Source: Lachnospiraceae bacterium
Lineage (GTDB): Bacteria > Bacillota > Clostridia > Lachnospirales > Lachnospiraceae
Length of the DNA stretch: 62,369 nt
Assembly (NCBI GenBank): GCA_910575255.1
Contig: CAJTEM010000029.1
Span: 1-62,369 of the forward strand
Direction: 5' to 3'
Shown piece by piece: positions 45,038 to 53,575 of the stretch (position 1 is its first letter; each line of letters begins with the position of its first letter). Below the pieces are notes generated by a model. The model was not told the origin of the DNA and did not search any database. It saw only the letters and a program-made list of their open reading frames with translations. Both the position numbers and the translations under genes were made by a program.

Positions 45038-46561
45038 TCAGTCCTCATCATCCTTGCTTCTATTATGATCCGATTGATTCCCTGACCCCATATCACAGAC
45101 CTTCAGATATTCCGCCTTATGATCCTCCATTCCCTGGATCGGAAATCCCATCTCTTTATATCTGCAAATCTGCCCGATCAGATCCTGATCGATTCGTTCT
45201 CCCGGAGCGATAATCGGAATTCCCGGAGGATAGAGATAGATAAATTCTGAGGAAATTCTTCCCGCACAATTTTTAATTTTCAACCTTTCCCATCTTCCCT
45301 TCCTTGCCTCTGCCAATGTCATAGCAATCTCTGCACGGCGGCCCGGCCAAAACTCTGTGCATGAACTTTTTTCTCTTCTCTTATTTTTCTGAATCAACCA
45401 CTCATCAATCTCCAAAAACGCATTCCGCAAAGAACAAAGTCCCTCCTCCGTATCCAGAAAAGTGGTAATCGCTACCACATAATCTGCCCCACACATTTCC
45501 ATTTCCAGGCCATATTTATCCCTCAGTATCTTTCCCAGAGCCTCTCCGGAAAGAACAGATTTCCTGCATGAAACAACAATCTTGGAACAATCGATATCAT
45601 ATACCCCATAACTCCCGATTATATTTTCTCCTAACAGCTCCAGACATTTCATATTTGTGAGACCCTCCCGAAGCCGACGAAGTCTCTCTTCAAATCCCTG
45701 ATAATACTCCTTCCCTCTTTCATTCATTTCAAAAATACATCTCTCGATCCCGGACAGTAATAGATAGGAAGGACTGCTGCTCTGATAAACCTGAAGATAC
45801 CATTCCAGCCTCTCGATATCCACATATCCCTTCCGCACATGAAGCACTGCTGTCTGTGTGAAAGAAGGTAACGTTTTATGAAGGCTTTGAATCACCACAT
45901 CAGCCCCACAATCCAGGGCAGACATGGGAAATAATCTTTTCCTTTCTCCCCTGTCAAAAGAAAAATGCGCTCCATGCGCCTCATCAACAATCAATGGAAT
46001 TCCTCTTTGGTGTACTTTCTCAGCAATACCCCGGATATCTGATACGATTCCGTCATAAGTAGGAGAAACCACCAGCACTGCGCAGGCATCCTGATTGTTT
46101 TTTAAAGTTTTTTCCACATCTTTTGCAGAAATCCCACCAGTTATCCACATTTTATCAATAATTTGTGGATAACTATAAACTGTTTTCAAATTATTGAGGA
46201 TAATTCCATGATAAACAGATTTATGGCAATTGCGGCTGATAATTATCTTATCAGAATAGTTACTTACTCCACAAATTGCACTCAAAATCCCACAGCTGCT
46301 TCCATTTATCAAATAATAAGTTCGATCCGATCCATACACCTCTGCCGCCCAGTCCATCGATTCCTTTAGAATCCCCTCTGGATGATGCAGATTATCAAAT
46401 CCGTCAATTTCGGTAATATCAATCCCATAGGGATTCGGAAATTCCTCTGTAAATGGATGATTGCAGCGTTTATGTCCAGGCATATGAAACGGATATCTTC
46501 CGGACTTTCCATATCTCTCCAGGCGTTTCCACAGTAAATCCTCTTCACTTAATCTTCTCAT
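45038..46561 (-). CDS. Orn/Lys/Arg decarboxylase family protein (YaaO-like)
   Basis: A 507-residue PLP enzyme of the fold-type I basic amino-acid decarboxylase family. The PLP lysine is in VIQSLHKTLPSF, the cofactor aspartate region is LIVDEAHGAHF, and the N-terminus has YPFHMPGHKR. The N-terminal wing domain of larger decarboxylases is absent, as in YaaO/SpeA of Bacillus. Substrate (arginine, lysine or ornithine) cannot be decided. It is first in the operon with a strong promoter. Confidence 0.88.
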   Translation of the reverse strand: MRRLSEEDLLWKRLERYGKSGRYPFHMPGHKRCNHPFTEEFPNPYGIDITEIDGFDNLHHPEGILKESMDWAAEVYGSDRTYYLINGSSCGILSAICGVSNYSDKIIISRNCHKSVYHGIILNNLKTVYSYPQIIDKMWITGGISAKDVEKTLKNNQDACAVLVVSPTYDGIVSDIRGIAEKVHQRGIPLIVDEAHGAHFSFDRGERKRLFPMSALDCGADVVIQSLHKTLPSFTQTAVLHVRKGYVDIERLEWYLQVYQSSSPSYLLLSGIERCIFEMNERGKEYYQGFEERLRRLREGLTNMKCLELLGENIIGSYGVYDIDCSKIVVSCRKSVLSGEALGKILRDKYGLEMEMCGADYVVAITTFLDTEEGLCSLRNAFLEIDEWLIQKNKRREKSSCTEFWPGRRAEIAMTLAEARKGRWERLKIKNCAGRISSEFIYLYPPGIPIIAPGERIDQDLIGQICRYKEMGFPIQGMEDHKAEYLKVCDMGSGNQSDHNRSKDDED

Positions 46562-46611
46562 ATGCTACTCTTCCATCATCAACCTCTCACTTCTATCCTG
46601 CTTACTTTTTC

Positions 46612-46640
46612 ATTATACCGGACCATACTATAATAATCAA
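46612..46640 (-). promoter_or_regulatory. Sigma-A promoter of the yaaO-rsmI operon
   Basis: Minus-strand TTGATT, a 17-bp spacer and a perfect TATAAT, about 50 bp before the yaaO-like start. Confidence 0.72.
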
Positions 46641-46659
46641 CGAAAAATTTGTTACTTTA

Positions 46660-46825
46660 ACTAATTGACATGATACCAGGGTCAAAAGACCTTTTTCCCC
46701 AACATCTTGACATTGTTTCACGGGGTTGGGTTCCGAAAGATACCGCTCTGGAAAAAGGGTTGACGCTTGCCGACATCGAAAGAATCAACCTGTGAAACAA
46801 TGTCGATTTATTTAAGAAAGGGATA
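46660..46825. repeat. Patchwork of repeat fragments
   Basis: Holds GACATTGTTTCACGGGG (end motif of the TIR-bearing repeats), GATACCGCTCTGGAAAAAGG (left arm of type F) and a 60-bp block shared with 5258-5320. No complete palindrome remains. Confidence 0.65.
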
Positions 46826-46857
46826 TTCATCCTTGGAACAACAGCATTCTATATCCA

Positions 46858-46886
46858 TTGACTCAATAATCCAAAACGGATATAAT
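46858..46886 (+). promoter_or_regulatory. Sigma-A promoter of the 75-residue gene
   Basis: TTGACT, a 17-bp spacer and a perfect TATAAT, 36 bp before the start codon. Confidence 0.72.
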
Positions 46887-46922
46887 ATACTTGAATTTTA
46901 TCTTATAAAACGGAGCGAACTA

Positions 46923-47150
46923 ATGAGAGAAGTAGAATTTAAAATGGAGCGTCAGGGACTTGTCAAAACTGGTGACGAGGTTGAGATTATCGAGAGAGAA
47001 GGTGTTACTTACAGCTATATTATCGAACCAGCTGTGGCTATGTCCGGTTGCTTTCGTTCCCGGGATCGTATCAAATCCAGAAAAGGAATCGTCAAAGAAA
47101 TCCGGGAAAATGAAAGAGGGTTTTATGTAATCGTTTCTTTTGATGAGTAA
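46923..47150 (+). CDS. Small conserved hypothetical protein (75 aa)
   Basis: A 75-residue protein starting MREVEFKMERQGLVKTGDEV. It is beta-rich, contains MSGCFRSRDRIKSRKG and ends in FYVIVSFDE, suggesting a small SH3-like barrel. No known family is recognised. The ATG at 46923 follows CGGAG and a good promoter; an ORF extended to 46767 would run through promoter and repeat. A hairpin terminator follows. Function unknown. Confidence 0.65.
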   Translation: MREVEFKMERQGLVKTGDEVEIIEREGVTYSYIIEPAVAMSGCFRSRDRIKSRKGIVKEIRENERGFYVIVSFDE

Positions 47151-47153
47151 TAT

Positions 47154-47199
47154 AAAAAGGATATCCGTGATTATATGACAAATCATGAATATCCTTTTT
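47154..47199. terminator. Bidirectional terminator
   Basis: Stem AAAAAGGATAT (47154-47164) with ATATCCTTTTT (47189-47199) and an inner GTGATT/AATCAT pairing, between convergent genes. T-runs exist on both strands. Confidence 0.8.
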
Positions 47200-47213
47200 A
47201 TTTATAAAATAAT

Positions 47214-48890
47214 CTAATCTTTTATCCTCACACGGCTTCCATTGGGAATGACAAGTACATCTCTCCAAAGAATCTGAGGTGTCTCATCCTTCTGCCACTG
47301 ATAATCTTTCCAATAACAGTACACCTCATTATTTCTCATCATCACAAACTCAAGAGTATCATTTCCTGTAGTCTCGCGTGCGGCTCTCTGTTCTTCATCC
47401 TTTAAATAGCTCATCTGCCCGCTTTCGGAAATCACTGCGATTACACCGTGATTATTTTCCCAGTTTCTGGGGGTATAATTCCCATAGATTTGTCCGTTTT
47501 CCTGGCAATAATACATCTGGTGAATTCTTCCGGTAAATTCATCATGAATTTCTTCTCTTTTCTTATCTTCAACCAGTGATTTGCGGAAAAGTTTACTATA
47601 ATGAGCCCCTGAGCCACCTCTTCTGATATAGGCGCTGTAATATAACCAATCCCCGGCAATGCAGAAACTGTCTATGGTGGTTTCCTCCTGAAGGAATAGT
47701 TCCTCCACTCCGTTATTCGTACGGAAAATACCCTTTTTGGATTCTTCTATATTTTTAAGCTCATAAGTAAATCTCCCCTTTGTCTGTTGTGCAGGAATTA
47801 CATCTGCAATCCGATCCGAATCCATCAGCAAAATCCGATCTCCATAACGGATATTTCCGTCCTTTTCTGTCTCCAGCTTTCTTCCTAAGGTATCTCTTAG
47901 ATAGAACTCACAATTTTCTCTGTGAACATAAACCCCAGGTACAATCTTCTCAAATGTTTCCTCTGCTTCAATCACCTGAACCCGATCAAAACATTCAATA
48001 TAGATTCTTCCCTCCCACAGAAAAAAATCCTCTACCTCTCGGGAAATGATTTCAATCTCCTCTCTGCTATCCTTCATTCGATATAGGGTATGAAATAAAT
48101 CTGGTGATATATTTTTCAATACCGAATCTGTCCTTTCTGGACATGGAAGATAGTAAACCCATCCATCATCACTGCTTTGCACTTCCGGATTTCCTGGTCC
48201 TTCTGAAGCATATTCTGTCTGGTCCAGGGGAATAGAATATAATATCTGGCCGATATCTGACAGATAAACAACCTTATTTCCTATTTTGATATGATCCTTT
48301 TTGTTTCTTTGAGCTTCCAGACTATTCTCTTCCTCCATGGACAAAGATTCCAAAAAAGGAGCCCGTAACAAATCGACCTGATATTTAATTTTTTCTACTC
48401 CAACCACAATAGCAGCGACTGCTGCCACAAGCAATCCAATCGAAATGATATTTTTAAATATCAATCGTATTCCGGAAATATCTCGATCCGAATCTGAATT
48501 TTCATCCAACTTCAAATAATCAGTAATTTCTAAAAATACAGATGTCTCATCCAGCCTTTTTCTCTCCGGACTATTTTTATTGATCGTGCTTTCCTCTTTA
48601 ATATTTTCCTTTACCTGCAATGCCTTAATCTGTTCTGGCATGATACCCATCTTAACCTCTGCCAGTTCATCTGCCGTCTCCTTCAGCCAGTGTGCTACCC
48701 CCTTCCGACCAAATGGACCATCCAGATGATGATACAGTCTTGCATACGTAAGGATCAATAATTCTTTTACCTTTCTTTGGTCTGCAAGTAAAATTTTAAT
48801 ATGCTCATAGATTTCCTGAAATGTTTGGATATAAATTTCCTCAAAGTTTTCCAGATGTTCCTGCTTTTTAGTTTTTTTCTGCTCCCTCAT
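47214..48890 (-). CDS. Membrane protein with sigma-factor-like N-terminus and outer propeller-like domain
   Basis: A 558-residue protein I cannot assign to a named family. Residues about 14-75 (FEEIYIQTFQEIYEHIKILL and following) resemble region 2 of extracytoplasmic-function sigma factors, although no region 4 is present. A single membrane helix lies around residues 144-163. The remaining 390 residues are presumably outside the cell and rich in repeated beta segments with WxYY patterns (GWVYYLPC, DWLYYSAY), as in DUF5050-like beta-propellers. This predicts an inside-to-outside sensor. It lies 50 bp after the DUF4446 gene. Confidence 0.55.
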   Translation of the reverse strand: MREQKKTKKQEHLENFEEIYIQTFQEIYEHIKILLADQRKVKELLILTYARLYHHLDGPFGRKGVAHWLKETADELAEVKMGIMPEQIKALQVKENIKEESTINKNSPERKRLDETSVFLEITDYLKLDENSDSDRDISGIRLIFKNIISIGLLVAAVAAIVVGVEKIKYQVDLLRAPFLESLSMEEENSLEAQRNKKDHIKIGNKVVYLSDIGQILYSIPLDQTEYASEGPGNPEVQSSDDGWVYYLPCPERTDSVLKNISPDLFHTLYRMKDSREEIEIISREVEDFFLWEGRIYIECFDRVQVIEAEETFEKIVPGVYVHRENCEFYLRDTLGRKLETEKDGNIRYGDRILLMDSDRIADVIPAQQTKGRFTYELKNIEESKKGIFRTNNGVEELFLQEETTIDSFCIAGDWLYYSAYIRRGGSGAHYSKLFRKSLVEDKKREEIHDEFTGRIHQMYYCQENGQIYGNYTPRNWENNHGVIAVISESGQMSYLKDEEQRAARETTGNDTLEFVMMRNNEVYCYWKDYQWQKDETPQILWRDVLVIPNGSRVRIKD

Positions 48891-48940
48891 TATCCCGTCT
48901 CCGTCAGAACTAATTTATATAATTTTCGCTCAGCTGTTTT

Positions 48941-49447
48941 TCATTCTTTATATCCTAACGCCTGTTCTAACGCTTCCTTCTCCTCATTTCCCAATGATAT
49001 TTCTGTCTGACCACGGTCAACTGTCTTTAAATAGAGATAACATCCTTCTCTGCTATGAACAGAATTTAAAATAAACCCTGTATTCGTATAATCCAATAAA
49101 GCAAATGCAAAACTCAGATTTCCACCCATTCCTTTAAATGCATTGTATTTTATCATACCAAACTTCTGAAAAGAAGCCCTCATATTTTTATTATTTGTAC
49201 GAATCTGGTCTTTATTGGCACGATCCTGAGACTTCAGTTCCTGGATATCCTGAATATGTCCTATAATAATATCTTCCAGAGTCTCCGCATCTCTTCCCCT
49301 CATAAAATAATCGTAGCTTCTATATAACTTCTTCATTTTAAAAATACAGACGAGTACAATAAGCATCAAAATAATGGTTAATATACTTTGTCCCAATATT
49401 ATATATAAAGGGTCAATTCCCAGCTGATTCAATATACTTCCTTCCAT
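48941..49447 (-). CDS. DUF4446 family membrane protein
   Basis: A 168-residue protein with one N-terminal membrane helix (about residues 15-38), then a helical linker (MRGRDAETLEDII) and the conserved C-terminal block KFGMIKYNAFKGMGGNLSFA plus LLDYTNTGFILNSVHSRE that defines DUF4446. Function unknown. It lies 26 bp after parB, a linkage often seen in Clostridia, suggesting a role near the origin or division site. Confidence 0.85.
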   Translation of the reverse strand: MEGSILNQLGIDPLYIILGQSILTIILMLIVLVCIFKMKKLYRSYDYFMRGRDAETLEDIIIGHIQDIQELKSQDRANKDQIRTNNKNMRASFQKFGMIKYNAFKGMGGNLSFAFALLDYTNTGFILNSVHSREGCYLYLKTVDRGQTEISLGNEEKEALEQALGYKE

Positions 49448-49473
49448 GTTTTACTCCCGTCATTGACTTTAAT

Positions 49474-50433
49474 CTATCCGATTGTCTCAATCAATTCCAC
49501 AATTCTCTCTAACTCGGCCTCCGAATAATATTCAATTTCGATCTTTCCCTTACTGCGATCCTTACGATTAATATTTACTTTTGTCCCTACAACACTCTTC
49601 ATCCGTTCTTCCAGATTCCTGAATATCAGTTCCAGGGCTTCGTCTTCTTTTTCTTTTTCCCTTTTTTTCTCCTTTGAGACTTTTCCCATTGCTTTGACAG
49701 CCTTTTCTACCTCACGCACACTCAGATGATCCCGTATAATCCTCTCGGCCAAAAGAATCTGCTGTTCGGGATCGGAAAGTGCCAGAAGAGATCTCGCATG
49801 TCCGCTACTAATCAGGCCTTCCACCAGCATCTGTTGTACCTCTGGTACCAGATTCAAAAGACGCATACTATTCGTAATGGTACTTCTGTTTTTAGATACC
49901 CTTTCTGCTATCTCCTCCTGCTTCAGATGAAATTCCTGCATTAATCTCTGGTAAGCAATTGCCTCTTCAATGGGATTCAAATCCTCCCTCTGTACATTCT
50001 CAATCAAGGCAATTTCCATTGCCTGCTGTTTTCCATATTCACGAATTACTACCGGTATTTCCTTTATTCCTGCCATCTTTGCAGCCCGCCAGCGACGTTC
50101 CCCGGCAATAATTTCGTATAAATCTCCCCTTTTTTGCACTAACAAAGGCTGTAAAACCCCATATTGACGAATAGAATCCGCTAATTCCTGAAGCTGTTCT
50201 TCTTTGAAATCTTTTCTCGGTTGTTCGTGATTCGGTTCTATCCTGGATACTTTTACAAAGATCTCCCCTGATTCTTTGTCTTCCTCCTTCTTCTGTACAG
50301 CCGGATTATCACCATTTTCACTATCTCTTAATTCCCCTTTTTCACTCATCTGATCTCTCGTTACCTCTTGAACAACTTCGTCTCCAAAAAAGGCGCCAAG
50401 CCCTTTTCCTAACCCCCGTTTTGCCTTTGCCAT
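49474..50433 (-). CDS. parB: Chromosome-partitioning protein ParB (Spo0J)
   Basis: A 319-residue CTP-dependent DNA clamp that loads at parS. The CTPase/ParB domain shows GERRWRAAKMAG and ENVQREDLNPIEEA, followed by the helix-turn-helix KQEEIAERVSKNRSTITNSMRLL and a dimerisation end. Two perfect parS sites lie within 3 kb. It is separated from parA by one base, so translation is coupled. Confidence 0.96.
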   Translation of the reverse strand: MAKAKRGLGKGLGAFFGDEVVQEVTRDQMSEKGELRDSENGDNPAVQKKEEDKESGEIFVKVSRIEPNHEQPRKDFKEEQLQELADSIRQYGVLQPLLVQKRGDLYEIIAGERRWRAAKMAGIKEIPVVIREYGKQQAMEIALIENVQREDLNPIEEAIAYQRLMQEFHLKQEEIAERVSKNRSTITNSMRLLNLVPEVQQMLVEGLISSGHARSLLALSDPEQQILLAERIIRDHLSVREVEKAVKAMGKVSKEKKREKEKEDEALELIFRNLEERMKSVVGTKVNINRKDRSKGKIEIEYYSEAELERIVELIETIG

Positions 50434-50434
50434 A

Positions 50435-51202
50435 TTACATATCTCCTCTGCTAATCACTTCCGCTGCCAACATTCGATAGCTCTCTGCTCCTGATGATCG
50501 GTTATCATAAAAGTTAATTGGCATTCCATGGCTCGGTGCTTCTGCCAGTCTGACATTTCTTGGGATAATTGTCTTATAAATGGTTCCCTTTAAATAATTC
50601 TTTACATTTTCTACTACCTCCAGAGACAAGTTTGTCCTGGCATCATACATCGTAAAGACCACTCCCTCTAATTCTAATTTCGGATTCAATTTCTTTTTTA
50701 CCAGATCCACTGTCTGGATAATCTGGCTTAATCCCTCCAATGCATAATACTCACACTGAATGGGAACCAAAACCGTATCCGCCGCTGTCAATGCATTGAT
50801 TGTCAAAAGATTCAAGGAAGGAGGACAGTCTATAATAATAAAATCATAATGTTTCTCTATCTTTTCCAGTTCCTTGCGAAGCTTTGCCTCCTTATCTTTC
50901 TCCTCTAGCAGCTCAATCTCTGCCCCCGCCAGATCTACATCGGAAGGCAGAATATCCAGATTTTCATGAACATCCGGGATAATGCATTCGTCAATCCTAC
51001 ACTCTCCCATCAAAAGCTCATAGACCGTTTTACTCATATACCCCTTTTCAAATCCCAAACCACTTGTGGCATTCCCCTGTGGATCAAAATCCACGGTCAA
51101 TACCTTTTGTCCTGCTTCTGCCAGACAGGCAGAAAGATTGATTGCTGTGGTTGTTTTCCCAACTCCGCCCTTTTGATTTGCAATAGCTATTATTCTTCCC
51201 AT
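50435..51202 (-). CDS. parA: Chromosome-partitioning ATPase ParA (Soj)
   Basis: A 255-residue Walker-type ATPase with the deviant P-loop KGGVGKTT near the N-terminus, a Walker A-prime segment VDFDPQGNATSGLG and Walker B IIIDCPPSLNLLT. It cooperates with ParB in origin segregation and with DnaA in initiation control. Length is standard for the short chromosomal Soj type. It opens the parA-parB-DUF4446 group. Confidence 0.97.
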   Translation of the reverse strand: MGRIIAIANQKGGVGKTTTAINLSACLAEAGQKVLTVDFDPQGNATSGLGFEKGYMSKTVYELLMGECRIDECIIPDVHENLDILPSDVDLAGAEIELLEEKDKEAKLRKELEKIEKHYDFIIIDCPPSLNLLTINALTAADTVLVPIQCEYYALEGLSQIIQTVDLVKKKLNPKLELEGVVFTMYDARTNLSLEVVENVKNYLKGTIYKTIIPRNVRLAEAPSHGMPINFYDNRSSGAESYRMLAAEVISRGDM

Positions 51203-51366
51203 ATTTTTCCCTTTTATTTTATTCTAAGTGATCTATTTTTAAAATTAATCACTTTTCTCCACTCTATCCGTACCGTTTCTTACAGATAAATTCCAATTAT
51301 TAGTATATCATATCTTTCTTTATTTTCCTATGTGTAAAAAAAATAAAAGCGCGATTTTTTTCCTAA

Positions 51367-51382
51367 TGTTTCACGTGAAACA
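51367..51382. promoter_or_regulatory. parS site 1
   Basis: TGTTTCACGTGAAACA, a perfect 16-bp match to the ParB binding site, 165 bp upstream of parA. Confidence 0.95.
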
Positions 51383-51504
51383 TGGATAAAATCTTTGTGA
51401 TATGATTCAACCTGTTGTTCCACTAAAAAACAAATATAATACACCCTCTCGGTATTCAGTTATTCGCTGAGTTATCAGAATATTACTTCTACACTTCGTC
51501 GCAT

Positions 51505-51871
51505 CACGGGCAATGTCAGTTAGTTAAGCATTTCTCTGAAAGGTACGCCAAAAAAAAGAAGAAATAAGTCCTAAATTTTCTGTAAAGGTCAACATCTGCA
51601 GACCATTTTCCGCTGCGTCTCTCTCCTTGTTCCAAGGCTGAACAGCCCGTTCCCCGTTCTTTAGAGACTGGTAAATACCACCCCATGAAGCAATGTCAGT
51701 TAGTTAGGGAACCGAGAAACACAGCCAAGGAAATGAGGAGAGAGGCCCACCGGAAATTAAGGACTTTTAAATCTCTGCAAAGTCAAAATCCGCAGACTAT
51801 TTCCGGTGGCCCCTCTCCCCGTTTTCTTGACGTACCTTATGGAACAACTTAACTAACTGACATTGCCCATG
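51505..51871. repeat. Composite palindromic repeat C/D with terminal inverted repeats
   Basis: Bounded by CACGGGCAATGTCAGTTAG (51505) and its near complement ending at 51871. It contains a remnant (C, 51589-51638) equal to the right arm of repeat B, and a shortened complete copy (D, 51691-51865) with its own 16-bp inverted ends and arms 51725-51757 and 51799-51829. D lacks the central loop. The rest of the 51203-52022 gap holds parS and a promoter. Confidence 0.85.
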
Positions 51872-51919
51872 AACAGTAACCGATCATTATAAAATTTTAT
51901 TATAAGACTACATTTTTCA

Positions 51920-51948
51920 TTGTATCATCCTCTGTTTTGTATTATACT
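51920..51948 (+). promoter_or_regulatory. Sigma-A promoter of the hydrolase gene
   Basis: TTGTAT, a 17-bp spacer and TATACT, 74 bp before the start codon. Confidence 0.65.
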
Positions 51949-52022
51949 ATTCTTATGATGTTGATGTTAAAAGGTATTTGCCCCTATGATTCAACCGGTT
52001 TTTCATTTTACAGGAGGTATTC

Positions 52023-52973
52023 ATGAAAACTAAAAACAAGCTTTTAACTATGCTTATTTTGTCCTCCAGCGCTGTAACCATTACAGCCTTCATCAATAAA
52101 ATAGTTAAAATGCAAGCTATCAAAAATAACCTTTTAGAAGAAAAGGAAGCTCACTGCTATTCCTGGCGTTTGGGTAATATTTTTTATACCAAAACAGGAA
52201 CTGAAAAACCTATTCTTCTTGTACATGACTTAAACGCAATCTCCAGCAACTATGAATGGAATCAATTGATTTCTCTTCTTTCTGAGAATTATACCGTCTA
52301 TGCTATTGACCTTCTTGGTTGCGGACGTTCTGAAAAAGTAAATACTACTTACACTAACTATCTGTATGTACAGCTGATTACTGACTTTATCAAATCGGAG
52401 ATCGGTCATCGAACCAATATTGTCTGTACTGGTGAATCTTCCTCCATTGCCCTTATGGCATGTTCTAACGAGCCGGATCTTTTTGACCAGATTATGTTGA
52501 TTAATCCACTTCCTCTGTCAAAATATTGCAAGATGCCCGGTAAACGTTCCAGACTCTACAAAAAGATTATTGAAGTACCTATACTTGGAACTCTGCTCTA
52601 TCACATAGCTGTAAGTAAGAGATCTATAGAAGCAGAGATGAAAAATCTCTATTTTTATAATCCTTACACAATCAAAGCTGCCTGGATTGATTCCTATTAT
52701 AAGGCTGCTCATTTAGGTCTTTCACCTAAATCTGTCTATGCCAGCCAGAGATGTAACTATACTAAGTGTAATATTATCAATGCACTTAAAAAAATCAATA
52801 ATAGTATTTATTTAATCGGCGGAGGCGCTATCGAAGATATATTGATCAGACTGGACGAATATACTATGTATAATCCGGCAATCGAGGTTACTATAATTCC
52901 TGAAACCAAACAACTGCCGCAATTAGAGAGTCCACACAGCTTGAATGAATTGATAAAGACATATTTTTGTTAA
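52023..52973 (+). CDS. Alpha/beta hydrolase with N-terminal membrane anchor
   Basis: A 316-residue hydrolase. Residues 8-26 form a hydrophobic anchor or signal. The alpha/beta core has PILLVHDLNAISSNYEW (oxyanion region), IDLLGCGRSEK, and the nucleophile elbow G-E-S-S-S in VCTGESSSIALMA; the catalytic histidine is probably in the SPHSLNELI end. The elbow's x positions are unusual. Substrate is unknown. CAGGAGG precedes the ATG and a promoter stands upstream. The composition is AT-richer than its neighbours. Confidence 0.82.
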   Translation: MKTKNKLLTMLILSSSAVTITAFINKIVKMQAIKNNLLEEKEAHCYSWRLGNIFYTKTGTEKPILLVHDLNAISSNYEWNQLISLLSENYTVYAIDLLGCGRSEKVNTTYTNYLYVQLITDFIKSEIGHRTNIVCTGESSSIALMACSNEPDLFDQIMLINPLPLSKYCKMPGKRSRLYKKIIEVPILGTLLYHIAVSKRSIEAEMKNLYFYNPYTIKAAWIDSYYKAAHLGLSPKSVYASQRCNYTKCNIINALKKINNSIYLIGGGAIEDILIRLDEYTMYNPAIEVTIIPETKQLPQLESPHSLNELIKTYFC

Positions 52974-53122
52974 TACTTTTTTAAATCAACACCACTGCAG
53001 AAAACAACGGAACAGTAAGCTTGCAGAGCCTGCTCTCTATATTCGCTAAATACTCATGTCCTATAGACTGGCTCATCATCACGAGTACAGCACCTGTCTT
53101 ATTATTCAAAAAGTTAATAAAA

Positions 53123-53138
53123 TGTTTCACGTGAAACA
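53123..53138. promoter_or_regulatory. parS site 2
   Basis: A second perfect TGTTTCACGTGAAACA, 24 bp before the VOC gene start. ParB bound here could affect expression of that gene. The gap from 52974 holds nothing else recognised. Confidence 0.95.
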
Positions 53139-53162
53139 TAATATAAAAAAGGAGAATATTTT

Positions 53163-53528
53163 ATGATTAAGTTCAATCACTTCAATTTCAATGTTCTGAA
53201 TTTAGAAAAAAGCTTACAATTTTATAAGGATACCTTAGGTTTAGAACCCGTACGGGAAAAAATTGCTTCTGATGACTCATTTAAATTAGTATACCTGGGT
53301 GATCATAATTCCGACTTCACTTTGGAACTCACCTGGCTCAGAGATCGCAAAGAGCCATACAATCTTGGAGAATGTGAATTCCATCTGGCATTTGTTACAG
53401 ATGACTTCGATAATCTCCATAAAAAACATAAAGATCAGGGGGTAATCTGCTTCGAGAATGAGACAATGGGAATTTACTTCATCTCCGATCCAGACGGTTA
53501 CTGGATTGAGATTGTCCCGCAACGATAA
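53163..53528 (+). CDS. VOC family protein, glyoxalase I-like
   Basis: A 121-residue single-module vicinal-oxygen-chelate protein. The fold pattern is seen in NHFNFNVLNLEKSLQFYKDTLGL at the start, then ELTWLRDRKEPY, HLAFVTDDF and the end IYFISDPDGYWIEIVPQ with a metal-ligand glutamate. It resembles lactoylglutathione lyase (methylglyoxal detoxification), but members of this family do many reactions. AAGGAG precedes the ATG; a GC-rich hairpin follows. Confidence 0.85.
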   Translation: MIKFNHFNFNVLNLEKSLQFYKDTLGLEPVREKIASDDSFKLVYLGDHNSDFTLELTWLRDRKEPYNLGECEFHLAFVTDDFDNLHKKHKDQGVICFENETMGIYFISDPDGYWIEIVPQR

Positions 53529-53535
53529 GATATTC

Positions 53536-53563
53536 AGAACCCCGCAGTTTGCTGCGGGGTTCT
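53536..53563. terminator. GC-rich hairpin between VOC gene and tag
   Basis: A perfect 12-bp stem (AGAACCCCGCAG, 53536-53547, with 53552-53563) and 4-nt loop between convergent genes. T-runs are weak. Confidence 0.7.
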
Positions 53564-53575
53564 ATACAAATCGAC

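Noticed and set aside
46767-46922. Longer start for the 75-residue protein
   Set aside because: The extension runs through the promoter and repeat fragments; a ribosome binding site and promoter fit only the ATG at 46923.
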